From Trebouxia sp. TZW2008 (taxonomy: Eukaryota; Chlorophyta; Trebouxiophyceae; Trebouxiales; Trebouxiaceae): a DNA stretch of 64,000 nt. The notes below the pieces were generated by a model. It had not been told where the DNA came from. It saw only the letters and a program-made list of their open reading frames with translations, and ran no database searches. The DNA lies in assembly GCA_002118135.1 (NCBI GenBank), contig BDIU01000135.1:62001-126000 (forward strand), read 5' to 3'. Below, piece after piece: positions 24,839-36,278 of this stretch (its first letter is position 1; each line of letters opens with the position of its first letter). The translations under genes and the position numbers were made by a program.

Positions 24839-27800
24839 TCCTTGCTGAACTCGCAAAAGCTTTGCATGAATGAAGCCTTGCTGCATTGGTGCTGTCCCTG
24901 CTTGCAGGCTGCCAAGGACTACAGGATCGACCCCTACCTGCATGAGTACTGCAAGAGTGATGCTGAGCTGCGCTGCAAGGGGACCAAGCCTGAGAACGGC
25001 CAGATCCAGGCGTGCTTGGTATGTCTCTTTTTTGTGTTGTACCATTTGTGTCTTTTTCCACCTGTGTCAAGAATGGTCTCAATAAGGCATGTTGAATTTG
25101 TCTCCCTGTCTCTGTTTATGTGTATCACAGACTAGTCAGATCCAGTCATGCTTGGTATGTCTCCCTTTCTGTATTTTGCTGTTTGTAACAGCCCTGGCTC
25201 AATGTGTCAGCCAGACCTTGATGTTTGCCATTATTGTCTTGCAAGGCTGAGGACGGCCAGATCCAAGCGTGCTTGGTATGTCTCGCTTGTTGTGTCTTAC
25301 CAGTTCTGGGTCTCAAAGTTGTGTATGTCAGAGAGTGGTCAGGAACGCTGGATATGACTTCTTTTCTGGATTTTACCGGTTGTCTTATCACAAACCCACT
25401 GGTTGTTGTCCTTAATGAGATGATGTTGTATCTGGTGCAGCTGCGGCAGCAGGGAAGGCTGACAATGGAGTGTCAGAATGAGCTTTTCAGGCAAGAGGTG
25501 GAAGGTGCTGATGATATCAGGCTGAATGCAGCGCTGGTCAGCAAATGCATGAGTGACAAGAGGACCTTCTGCAATGACGTGGCTCCTGGTAAGGCTGTTT
25601 TGCTGTCAACCTGTGCTGCAGATTTTGTGCACAAGACATGCAAGTGGCATGCATCAAATCTGCATGAGATGCGGTTTCTGGTACGCCTCTGTTGCTTTCA
25701 ACTTGGGCCATTCGATTGTGCATGCATGGTGTGCAAGGAGCATACACCAAACAAGCATGAGTTGTGGCTCTTGGTACGCCTTCTGTGCTGTCAATCTATG
25801 CTGTCAGCCGCTCTGTACAAGACATGCAGGTAGCATGCATCAACTACGCACAAGGCGTGGTGCCTGGTCCGCCCCTTTTGCTTTCAACATGCGCCGTCAA
25901 GTCTGCATACGTGATGTGCAAGGAGAATGCACCAAACATGCATGAGATATAGCTCCTTGTACGTCTGCATCGCTGTCAACCTATGCTGCCAAATTCTATA
26001 TGCATGACATGCAGAGAACACAACTTATGCATGCGTAGTGAGTCCTAGTACGCCTGCTTTGCTGTCAACGTGACTGTGCTGTCGGATTATGCATACAAGG
26101 CGTACAAGGGACGCACACTTAAACAGGCATGGATTTGCTTGTGGATTGTGTTGCAAAAAGCAAAGAAGTTTCCTCTGCACATAGGCAGGATTTTTGAACA
26201 ACAAATGCATGCCCATTGTGTCAACTTGCGCTGTGGGTGCATGACACCACAGGTGGCATTCAATTACGTATGCCTTGAGCTTGACCTCATCATCATCATG
26301 ACAACAGGGTGCCACAGTGAATGCAGTGCAAGCTTAGCAAGTCACCATGTGTAACTGCAAATGTTTGCAACTCAGCATTCTGCAATAGCCTTGCGTTCCT
26401 ATGCTGTTTCAAGTGCATGCCTCGCCTTAAATTCTTCAGCGCTCTTACACCACATCAGGACAGTCCTCCTTTGACACATCTAAGAGATCACAGGTCCATG
26501 CCATTTCATCAGGGACATCAGCATGATTATGCGGACCGTATGTGTGCATGCCAATGCATAAAGACATTCTGCATGCTTACAGGAAGTGCGCGGGTCAAAG
26601 ACTGCCTTGAACAGCATCGGCTGGATGACGATTTCTCAAGTGAGTGCCGAGATGAGCTGGAAGGCATGATGAAGGAGCGTGCAACTGATTTCAGGCTGGA
26701 CAGCTCCTTGCGGGACGCATGTGAAGATGACATCATGTACACATGCGGCTGGGATGATGTAAGCAAACAATCATGGCTACATTTGTTGCATGCAACCCTT
26801 GATGTTTTTGATTCTGTGTCTTGAGTACTGTCAGTGTTGTCAAGTTGAGACAGCTGGGCGTGCATCTTTGCAGTTGCACCCAAGCAACATCAAGTTGCAG
26901 TTCAGTGCTTTTCATACACTGTATAGCATTGGCGTGTCAGACAACTTGCACCCGAAAAAGTCATTCACGCGGGCAATGAAATGTTGCATCCCATGTGCTT
27001 CTCGTAACAGCATCCCATGTGCTTCTCACTAAAGCATCATCCAATATTCCCGTTTAGGCAAACTCACATGCACTGCGGCAGCTTGAGGTTGATTTACTCT
27101 AGTCAGTCACTGTGCATGCAATTTGTGCAGCTGTCATAGGCCAATATTGTCATGCCAGAACGGTTGCTAATTGCAGGCAATTGATGAAGATGAAGAGGGG
27201 CAGATTGTAGCCTGCCTGCAAGATTCTCGGGACCGGCTGATGAACCTGCAGTGCAAAGACCAGGTGCATAAGGTCATGGCCCGGGCCTCAGAGGACATCA
27301 GATTCAACCAGCTGCTGGCAGATGCCTGCCTCAACGATAGAGAGCAGTTCTGCGGAGGCACGCAACAGGTGCTCATCTTGGATCAAACGCATGGCTTGAT
27401 TTTGTCGTTTGGCATGCATGTGTTTTAACAGCAGGGCACTCTGAGCAAATTGATCGCAGCTGCCTGCCTCCATGACAGAGAGCAGGTCTTCGGCTGCACC
27501 CAAGTTGGCCATTTTAGATCAACAGCATAGCTTGACGCGCAGGGCTCAGCACGAGTCATTCGCTGCCTTCAAGACGCCAGAAGCAGCTTGTCACAGGAAT
27601 GTCAGGCATCTCTATTTGACCAGGAGGTCATGATGGCTGAGGACATTGACTTCAAGTTCCCATTGAAGCGTGCCTGTACCACTGAAATTCAAACTTTCTG
27701 TCCTAATGTGGCCCATGGACATGCCAATGTTGTCAGGTGAGCAGCTGCCATTGTCACAACAGCATGTTGTGCCACAGTACCCTGATGCAATCAGAATGCG

Positions 27801-30800
27801 AGGCAAAACGTGACACTTGCAGTCGTGTTGTGCCAGCACGCTCCACGCACATGCCAGTGTTGAGAGATGAATTGCAGCCATTGTCATAGCCGTTCATTAT
27901 GATGTCATGATGGCTGAAAACATTGACTTCAAGTTCCCATTGAAGCGCGCCTGCACCAGTCAAATCCAGACTTTCTGTCCTAACGTGGATCATGGACACG
28001 CTAAGGTTGTCAGTTGAGCTGCTGTCATGCTAATAGCAGTTCATACCGCATTTCATTGTGACACAGCATTTTATGACTTTCAAACAGCAGCCCCAAAATC
28101 AACAGCTTCAGCCCACGACTACTGCCGTGCAATGGGATGTCATGATCACAGCACTTGGCATTGTCACAGCAGCTCATCATGCAGGCGAACATATTTGCAG
28201 GGTTTTCTGATTTTCTGATACAGCAAGCCCAGTGAGATAAATGCTAGCCCAATCTTGCTTTGCAGGTGTCTTCAGAATCACACTGAAGCTTCAGACATGT
28301 CAACAGAGTGCAAAGATGAGATTGACCGCGACCAAGCCCGCTCCAGCGAAGACTACCGCCTCAACTACAAACTGGCAGAAGCTTGCAAGCGGGACACTGA
28401 CATGCTGTGCCCCAACCTATGTCAGAAACACCAAGCATGCGGTGGTCAGGTTCTGCGATGCCTCACTGACAAGAGTGACCAGATCTCAGCCAAGGCTTGC
28501 CGAGATGAGGTGTTTTACTTCAAGAAGATGGAGGTGACAGATTTCAGGAATGATGTGCTGCTGGCTGCAGCATGCCGAGATGATGTGGACGAGTTTTGCA
28601 GCAAAGTCAAACCTGGTAGGTGACCTGTAGCCCTGGCCTCTCTGTGACACCAGAACTTGATCTCAAAGGTGAACTTTGTGCAATGCTGTTATTTGATAGC
28701 TCACAAGCTTTTGCCTGCCAGGTTATGTTTGCCTTTTTGTTGCTGAGCTCTATGAACGTGCCGATCATTTCACAGCATCCCGGCAATCTCATCGCATCAG
28801 CATGAAATTGCCAAATACAGCCTGTGTGATACAGCCCACCTTGACTGTTTGGCGGCCAATTGTGTGTGTGTGTGTGGCGTTCATTTCAGCTTTTGAGTGA
28901 ACATCTGCTGCTGATGTAGGTGCTGTGTTGCAATGCTTACGCCGCCACAGGAGTTCACTGAGTTCTGAGTGCAAGAAGGAAGAGCTGAAGCTCAATATCA
29001 TTCAGTCTCAAGACGTACGTCTGCAGCCAACGCTGCACAAGCAATGCTCTGAGGAGATTGCAGTCTTTTGCCCCAATGTAGAACCTGGTATGCCTCCATG
29101 GCACTCCAAGCACAATATGCATCACCGAGCATACAAAGCTGGTGATTCTTAGCTACCGGAATCAGGGCAAAATATCGGAATACAATTTGATTACAATGAC
29201 TGTTGCACTGGTGCCAACCTGCACTTGACTCATCCAAGCTCCAGGTGTGATGGCATTGGAATACACCCCTTGTGCTGATGCTGCAAACATGCATGAGGCT
29301 ATCAGGCCAGTTACAGATGCACTGCCCACATCTGAGTGTGTCTGCTGTAAAGCCCTTTGTGTGGAGCTGCAGGCCAGGCGCGGGTCTTTGCCTGCCTGCA
29401 AGAGAACATTGCCAAGTCAGGCTTTGGCGACCAATGCAAGCAGCAGGTGCAGGACCGAGAGGCGCGCATGCAGGAAGATTACCGTCTTGACTATGGCGTG
29501 GCAAGTCAGTGCGAAGCTGATGTCAACCAATATTGCTCACTCGAGAAGGTAAGCACAGCAGCAGCTCTGCAAGTTCAACATATGCTTGCGCTGTAAGCTG
29601 AAGTTGACGCTGCTTTGGATGATGACAGATGACATCGTATCTGCGCTGCCAGCTGAAGTGAATGCTCCTTTGGGTGTCATTCAGCTGCAATTGACTGCAC
29701 AGTGCAGAGCCAATGTCAAGCAGTACTGCTCATTTGAGAAATTGAGCAAAGCCCCCATGTTTTGTGTGTCAAACCCTGCACTGTAAGCAATCTGGAGTGC
29801 TAGCATTTGCGTAATACTGCAGGGCAAGGCACATGGCGAGACTGAAGTCACCTCTTGTCTGGTGAGGAATTACCAGGGCGTGGGATCAGACTGTCAAAGG
29901 GAGGTGTCCAGGGCTGTCAGAATGGCCTTGTGGGAGTACCAGCCTCAGCTAGCCCTAACAAGTAAGCCCTCATTCTGCTGCCACCTAAATTGGCACACTG
30001 AAAGCGGGAAGAACAGGTCTGTGCCCGCTTGCAGTCCTTGAGCTTCCACCAAGCAGCAAATGTGTCAAGTTCGCTTTTCGCAATCCACCCGCAATTGGGT
30101 CACTTGATACTGTCAGCTCATGCATCTACTTTTGGTTGCGCATAGGCGCTGTCATGACCTGCTTTCAAAGCCTTCCCCACGTAGATTCATCAGCTAGCAT
30201 AGTAGAGTGAGCCGTTGCACATCATTGCTCATGCGCCAAACAAACATTTGAACATGGCTTGTCAGCAAACAGCATGAGCACCTCGAACGACTGCATCCTG
30301 TACCAAGGCGTTGGATTACCAGCAAATGTGCATCACCTGTTGCAGGCAGCTCAAAACAAGCTGGCCAGACAAGGCAGGAATTACTTTGTGCACAAATGGC
30401 ACTTTTGCTAAGATGCGTACTCTACTATTGTTGTACTGTAACGTTTTTGGCATGTACAATCTGGCTGAGGGCATCATTGTTCTGTGCAGAGGACTGCGAT
30501 GAAGATGTACAGCAGTATTGTCAGCAGGCACTGGCAGGGCCTAGGGCTGGCGTGTGGGGCATTGGGGCTGCGGGGCGATGCCTCTCCAAGACTCTGGCTG
30601 AAGGCCAGTACATGGCCCAAGGCTGTAAAAGTCTTGTCATTGCTGCTGCTCCCAAAGTAAGAAGCTGCTGCTCTTCAGAGCTCGACCACTCTTGCAAGGG
30701 GTATCACACAGCCCAGGAAATCAATAGCCTTGTCATGGCAAGAGACCATATTCTGTCTTATACATGACTCTGGGCTCTCTCTTGTACATGGCTCAGAATG

Positions 30801-32025
30801 CAAAATTCTTTTTGTTGCTGCTGCTTCCAAGGTCAGAAAAGATTATTACGTCTTGTACATGGCTCTTGCAAGAACCTTGTCATTGCTGCTGCTGCCAAGG
30901 TGAGGAACAACTAATATGTCTGTGCATGCTCAGCTTGCAGCTGCCCCAGGCTGTGCTAAAACAGTCTTTGCTGAATTTGTGCCTTGAGATTGTGTGTTGT
31001 TATGGTCCATGTGTGCTTGACACAGCCTCAGGAAGTCATGTGAGAGCTGGATGGGCTACATGCATGCTCAGGTGGTGTAAGACTGCTTGCCATGGTTCAC
31101 ATTTGTGTTGGTGTTGCACCACTTGACCAGCCTTGTAATTATGTGCCTGAGCATCATAGTAGTTCAGTGCATGCATGTGTTACCACCCATGTGACACCTG
31201 CATCAAGCGCAAGCAAAATAGCATGCTGTAAAGTCTTGCCTTACCTTGGTGGCCAATGCAGGTTATAATTGATGCCAATGTGCCTGTGCCTATCTGTGTA
31301 GCGATGCCATTTCACAATTGTAAGGCCTATGTGCGAGTTGCATGCATGCATATGGAGCAGACTGCAGCTCGCGGTATGAATGCCCTCCCCACTCAATGTC
31401 ACCTTGACTCGTCTGGAAATGATTGTGGTGTGCAGGATGCACAAGCGCTGTTCATGTCTGACATGAGCTTCTCAGCACTGGCCAACAAGGTTCCAGCGCC
31501 ACAGAACATAGCATGCAGCCACTGCTGTGCAGTTACCGATGCCCACCTGTTGTCAGGCAGGTCCACGCCGCTTACTTGGCAATCTGTTTGTTGTGCAGGA
31601 CACGCAAGCGCTGTGTGTATATCCGACATAAGGGCTTCAGCAATGGCAGACAAGGCGCAACAGAATACAGCATGCTGACACTGCTGTGATGTGAACGATA
31701 CCCACGTATTGTCACAACAGGTCCATTTTGCTGACTGAATTATCATCTTGTTGTGCAGGATGCGCAAGCGCTGTTCATGTCTGACATGAGCACTTCAGCA
31801 GTGGCAGACAAGGTTTTGGCACTTCAAAATGCAGCTGGCATCAAGGCACCTTTGGTCAATCCTAGAGGCTCGGGTGTCAAAGCCATCACTTTGACAGGGT
31901 GGGGCGCTCTAGCAGCATTGACAGCACTCATAACGCTCATTGTTGGAGGGTCTTATTTCGCATACAGGAAATATGTGGCCCCTGACCCTTCGTATGTCAT
32001 GGTCAGCAAATCTGGTGATGTATGA
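22900..32025 (+). CDS. GLG1: Golgi apparatus protein 1 homologue (GLG1, Cys-rich repeat sialoglycoprotein type)
   Basis: A type I membrane glycoprotein of the Golgi; animal GLG1 binds FGFs, E-selectin ligand partners and TGF-beta precursors. Exons: 22900-23134, 23218-23331, 23429-23515, 23905-23989, 24307-24367, 24908-25018, 25441-25588, 26583-26758, 27177-27368, 27543-27736, 28266-28615, 28920-29087, 29373-29548, 29823-29961, 30490-30656, 31759-32025. All phases agree; the product is 889 residues. A signal peptide (LLTIAIGLALLCGSSNA) is followed by about a dozen GLG1 repeats of about 58 residues, each with CL...C...D.R.......C..D....C (for example ACRDDVDEFCSKVKPG), then a transmembrane segment near the end (ALAALTALITLIVGGSYFAY) and a short tail, YRKYVAPDPSYVMV. 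Intron 1 needs a GC donor. Most introns contain decayed copies of adjacent exon edges. Animal GLG1 is longer, about 1,180 residues. Confidence 0.92.
23597..23668. repeat. Dispersed repeat, copy 1
   Basis: About 65 bases in GLG1 intron 3 (core ACACCACTCACACCTAAGCT) are nearly the same as 62418-62485 in the same orientation. Both end near GCACAATA/TTTTGCACAG. I do not recognise the element. Confidence 0.75.
23766..23900 (+). repeat. Two decayed head copies of GLG1 exon 4
   Basis: Exon 4 starts at 23905 after GTGCTGCAG. Near-identical acceptor-plus-head units of about 60 bases precede it at about 23770 and 23831 (GTGTCTGTGCTGCAG then CGCTTGCC; GTGTCTGTGCCGCAG then CACTTGC). Both copies have changed key codons; only the third, the intact one, continues into the LCTDMADD part. 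Confidence 0.82.
24775..24838. repeat. (CAC)n(CAG)n trinucleotide repeat
   Basis: About eight CAC followed by about fourteen CAG, one of them interrupted, in intron 5 of GLG1, about 70 bases before the acceptor of exon 6. Confidence 0.9.
25120..25290 (+). repeat. Two decayed tail copies of GLG1 exon 6
   Basis: The exon 6 end and donor (CAGATCCAGGCGTGCTTG then GTATGTCTC, to 25027) recur near 25138-25165 and 25245-25285, with donors of the same sequence intact. Both lie downstream of the real exon. Confidence 0.85.
25660..26080 (+). repeat. Five decayed tail copies of GLG1 exon 7 with its donor
   Basis: The last bases of exon 7 and the intron start (GTGGCTCCTG then GTAAGGCTGTTTTGCTGTCAAC) recur near 25676, 25766, 25858, 25952 and 26044, with a period of about 90 bases. 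The donor has become GTACGCC, GTCCGCC or GTACGTC in the copies. Confidence 0.8.
27440..27525 (+). repeat. Decayed tail copy of GLG1 exon 9
   Basis: GCTGCCTGCCTCCATGACAG at about 27457 repeats the exon 9 segment at about 27318-27345, followed by echoes of the exon end and of the intron start. Confidence 0.78.
27840..28035 (+). repeat. Tail copies of GLG1 exon 10, one still in open frame
   Basis: The last about 110 bases of exon 10 recur at 27905-28016. This copy keeps the frame and both Cys codons (KFPLKRACTSQIQTFCPNV), but its donor is TTGAGC instead of GTGAGC and it has no usable acceptor in front. A shorter, older copy lies at about 27845-27890. Confidence 0.85.
29690..29760 (+). repeat. 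Decayed tail copy of GLG1 exon 13
   Basis: GCCAATGTCAAGCAGTACTG (29708) copies the end of exon 13. The donor GTAAGC has become TTGAGC. A weaker echo lies near 29590-29630. Confidence 0.78.
30680..30910 (+). repeat. Decayed tail copies of GLG1 exon 15
   Basis: The exon 15 end (TACATGGCCCAAGGCTGTAA ... TCCCAAAGTAAG) recurs at about 30783-30833 and 30857-30905, with a weaker copy near 30685-30735. The copies keep TTGCTGCTGCT(T/G)CCAAGGT. Confidence 0.8.
31430..31690 (+). repeat. Two decayed head copies of GLG1 exon 16
   Basis: The last exon starts at 31759 after TTGTGCAG. Copies of acceptor plus about 80 exon bases begin at about 31436 and 31600 (GATGCACAAGCGCTGTTCAT and GACACGCAAGCGCTGTG). 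Period is about 160 bases. Both precede the real exon. Confidence 0.85.
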
Positions 32026-32655
32026 TTGTGCCAATGCGTGTTAGTGCCAGGAGCAGACATCAAGGTGTGATTACATGACTTGCAGTAGGTTTATGTTGAA
32101 ATGCTCTGCTATGTTGCTTGCCTCTGCTTGTCTGTGCTGGAATCTGCATGCATGCTGTGTCTAGCCCACCAAAAGGTATCGTGGGATGGTTCCACTTTGC
32201 GTGTCAGCTGTTCAATCTCTGTAACAAACGATCCTGACTGAAGTGCACGGCTGAGAAATAAGTGCGTCCAAGTTGGGTCTTTATCAATGCTCAGCAGCTA
32301 TCAAGCATAGAAAGCTCAAAGCTAGCACGGCTATGCTTCTGTCGAGGAGGAGCAGGATGTGCTGTGCTGCACGTTTACAAGCACGCGCGTGTGCATTTGC
32401 ATAAGCACATGCGCATGTGTGCTGACAAGACATGCCGACACGCATGCGCTAGTCAGACATGCTGTCTCCAGATTCCCCAACACCGCGATCAGGCTTCTGA
32501 CGGGAAGCTCTGACCCAAATCAGCATAATATATCCTGATTCGCTGTTGCCTTGACCGTTGACACAGAGAGCAACGTTTCATACAACGACAAGCTTTCGGT
32601 GGAGCTCATCTCCGTTCTCAAGTAGGGTTGAGACTACTGCATCAAGCTATACAAC
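32026..32655. other. Intergenic region between GLG1 and the glycine-rich gene
   Basis: 3' flank of GLG1 (a TGTAA lies near 32220) and 5' flank of the next gene. AATATATCC at about 32526-32534 could be a TATA box, about 125 bases before the ATG at 32656. No gene seen. Confidence 0.5.
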
Positions 32656-35600
32656 ATGGGTATTACAGACAAGGTCCGTACCGCCTCGATAGTTAACCTA
32701 AACAACACTCTCGTTGCAGTCGAGCATTGCGACAGCGCGTTGTCTGTGTACCAAAAACTTACATGTCGCACCCTGCTCTGCAGATCAAGCAGAAACTGCA
32801 TGGCGGATCAAATAACTCCGACACTACCGGTGACACAGGCTACGGACAAGGTAGGACATGCAAACGCTTACTCGGAGCATTTTGACTGCAGTGCGCGCGC
32901 TTGTTCGCCGTTTCGAGTACATGTGCGAGAATATATGAGACCACATATGCATGCAAGATGCTGCAACGGCTTCTGTGGCGAGCATCATGCAATTTGCAGG
33001 AACAGGAAGCGGCGCTGGAAGCGAATACAGCACCGGCGACCAAGGTGATCACTGCTGTCAATGAATGCTCTTTTTGCTTGCTTGATTCAATCACGCCCGT
33101 TGCAAGCACTGCAGTTGCACTGTCAAGATCAGTCTAGCCCAACATGTTTGCTGCATTGTTGCCACAGTATTAAATGCTGCAACTTCAAAGCACTTGTAAA
33201 TTGCCTGCGGCACACTGCATCACTTAGCTCAGCACATATCTTGCCAAATAGCCCACATCTGCTCCACCATCTGCTGAATGGCAGACAATTGAGCAACCAG
33301 CATCCATTTCAGTGATTGCAAAAATGGATGATGCAAGACAGTGGTCTTGCAGCATTGTCATAGTGTCTCTTGCTGCCATGTCACTTGACACGCTGGTTGC
33401 ATTGCAGCTCATGCCAGGCACAGCCTTCCAAATCTGAAATGCTGAATGCACTGAATTACTCACACTTGAACCTGGGACCTTGTCCTAATTGTACTGTAAT
33501 CAGAACGTCATTAATATCTTGCCTGAACACAAGTTTTTTCATTTGTAACAACAAGTTTTTGCATACTTGCAGGCTACTCAGGTTCTAAGGGCACTGCCAG
33601 TGACTACTCCAAAGGCCAATCTGGCGGAGTTGGCGGTGACAGTCAATACGGTGACCAAGGTCAGTCACTGTTTAATATGACGTGAAGTTCTATATGAGTG
33701 TCCTTTGCAGTGCCCACAAAAGAATGCCTCGTAGTCAGTCTGCCAATGTTGCAGGTGATCAGGGGTTTGCCATGCTTTGAGTGCAAGCTTGTTTGGCACT
33801 ACAGGTGCCCTAGTTGCCTCTTCATGCTAGATTCCTATCAATTTAGGTTGCAAGTCAAATTGACCAGCCAACCACGTTAAAAACAACAACTTTGAATGAC
33901 CAGCGATGTTTGTTGCAAAACAGTCCTGTCCATTGAGGCAGTTGTCTTTGTTGCAGGCCTGACTGGCTCTCGAGGCACTGGCAGTGACTACTCCAGTGGC
34001 CAGTCTGGTGGTGTTGGCGGTGACAGCCAATATGGTTCCGGAGCTCAAAGTGGTCAATTTGGCGGTGGCAGTGATGTTGGCACCGGTGGCCAATCTGGCT
34101 ACGGCACTGGCAGTGGCACCAGGGGTGGCAACTATGACTCTGGCAGTGGCCTAGGCGGTGGCAGCGGTGGTGACTATGGCTCTCGCGGCGGCAGAGGTGG
34201 TGACTACAGCTCTGGTGGTGGTGGTGGCACTGGCACAGGCCTGGGCGGTGGCAGTGACTACAGCACTGGTGGCAACAGAGGCAGCGACTATAACACTGGT
34301 GCTGGCAGTGACTATGGCAGCGGTGGCAACACTGGCAGTGGCTATGGCTCAGGCGGTGGTAGCGGTGTCTCTGGCGGTGGTGGAGGTGGAGCTGACAGCA
34401 CATATGGCTCTGCTGGCAAGTTTGGCGGCACTGACTACAACTCCAGCGGTGGTCAAGGTGGCTATGGCGGTGGCCAGGGAGGCCAAGGCGGCTATGGTGG
34501 TGGCAGTGACTACTCCACAGGTATCCTGACTAATTATCGACTTTTCTTTGAGCTTGAGGAAACAGCTTGCTGTCATAGCAGCCTTGCTGCCAGAAGCAAT
34601 GATAGCTACAGACGCTTTGTTGCAAATGTCATTCCGCAATATTTCTCTATTTGTTTCCAAGCTTCAGAGTGATTGGTTGAGAAACCTCTTGCAGAGCCTG
34701 GGTTTCAATGCATTGTCAGACAACAGATGCACTGTGACACTTACAGTGGGTCTCTGTTGCACCCAATCATACTCAAGTTTTGATGCAGCCTTGCGTCACA
34801 GCAGCATTAATGTAATGGCTTCTGCTTTAGTATTTGCTGTGCTCCGGCCGACCACCTGAAATGCGTCCCAGCCTCATGACACTTTTGGGCTGCACCCTTG
34901 GTTTGCACAGTAGCGTTTCCACCTTGTGTATTGCCTGTCCTGTGCCACATACTCTGTACTGTTCTTGAGACTTTTTGTACTGTTCTCAAGAGCCAAATAT
35001 AGTGCACGTACACACACCAATAACACAATTTTCAGTTCTCTTGCCACTCAACAGGTGGCCAGCGCGGTGTGACTGACACTGGTTACGGCGGTGGCCAAGG
35101 CGGCTACGGCGGTGGCCAAGGCGGCGGTCTTGGTGGTGACAGCTACGGCACAGGAGGCCTTGGTGGTCAGAGTGCTGGCATTGGCGGTGGCAGCGGCCAG
35201 ACTGGCGGTGGCAGTGGGTATGACCAGTCAGGAGGGGTAGGACAGGGGGGTGGCTATGACCAAGGCCTGCGTGGTCAGGGCGGCCTGTCTGGCGGTGGAT
35301 CTGACGCCTACAACTCAGGTTCACTTTATGTGTTTCTCTCACACAGAATCTCTATGTTGAGCTGTAAGAAGTCACCATCAGCATTGAATGTCTTCAAACA
35401 TGGATAATGATGACGACAGCATAGACTATACCTGATGCTGCGATTCCGACAGACTTGTCTTGCTGCAATGCTGTTTGGGCTGATTGCATGAGGGACCTTG
35501 AGGCACAGAAAGCTGCAAAGAGTTGAACTCAATGGCAGACAACTACAAATTGAATTGACTTGTTTGCAGCTTTCTGCTGGACCTTAAGGTCCCTCATGTC

Positions 35601-36278
35601 ATCAACCCCAATGACCTGCTGGGTTGCCACTGATGCTGTAGATGACTAAACTTGTGTCATTTTTGTGCAACCTTGTGTAGCTGCTTTCCTCTCTCTTTCG
35701 TATGTCTGACAACACGCAAGACATTGCAACAAGAAAGACACAACAAACGAATTGCGCCTTTGTGTCATCCACCACCATGTTAGCTGTCAGTTACCTTGAG
35801 GGACTGCACTGCAGTGTTGAACTCAATGCATGTCTCAGCTTATTGATCCTGTGCAATTCCCTACTGTTGATATGGGCATAGTCTGCCTTTTTCCCCGGGC
35901 TGGCGATGCAGCTGGACCAGACTGAAATACGATTTGACACATTGACTGGCTACCTTGTGCTATCTCAAGGTGCTGCCATTTGCAACTTGATAAGATCTCA
36001 AAGCTGCTCTGTTTTGTAGGGTCTGGCAACTCAGCTGATGAATGGCCACACAGCTGGATCAGTGCCGACTGGCTACCTTGCTGAGTGTTTTATCATCTGT
36101 CTTGGAGTTAGTTTGACACTTCTTTCCAGGGTCTGGCATACGTTGCGCATTCTGCTGTTGTCTCTGATCAGCGTAGATTAAAGGCTTGCTGTTGTTTGCA
36201 GGATCTGGCAACTCGGCTGGAGCTGGCCTGACTGGTGGATCAGGCTACGGCAACCAAGGTGGCCGTGACTCCTACTAG
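32656..36278 (+). CDS. Glycine-rich dehydrin-like (LEA group 2-like) protein
   Basis: Exons: 32656-32673, 32784-32850, 33000-33044, 33573-33659, 33957-34520, 35055-35318, 36202-36278; all phases agree, 373 residues. The first two exons join to MGITDK/IKQKLHGGSNNSDT, which resembles the dehydrin K-segment core (GIMDKIKEKLPG), a short amphipathic helix. The rest is low-complexity Gly/Ser/Tyr/Gln, with repeats such as GYGGGQGG and GSDYSTGG, and no Cys or Trp. Dehydrins are hydrophilic, disordered proteins made under drying or cold, and protect membranes and enzymes. From exon 2 onward, each intron splits a Gly codon in phase 1, so exons 3-6 are symmetric modules. Exons 4 and 5 begin with the same block (SGGVGGDSQYG). 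A plain glycine-rich wall protein is the alternative, but no signal peptide is present. The tiny first exon uses a weak donor, GTCCGT. Confidence 0.75.
35895..36185 (+). repeat. Two decayed head copies of glycine-rich gene exon 7
   Basis: The last exon opens at 36202 (CAG then GATCTGGCAACTCGGCTGG). Upstream copies start near 36020 (TAG then GGTCTGGCAACTCAGCTG) and 36130 (CAG then GGTCTGGCATACG). The flanking intron also repeats (GACTGGCTACCTTG at about 35944 and 36067). Confidence 0.78.

Noticed and set aside
24668..25135. Coding His/Gln tract joined to GLG1
   Set aside because: The CAC/CAG repeat lies before the acceptor at 24907; phase and GLG1 motifs place it in the intron.
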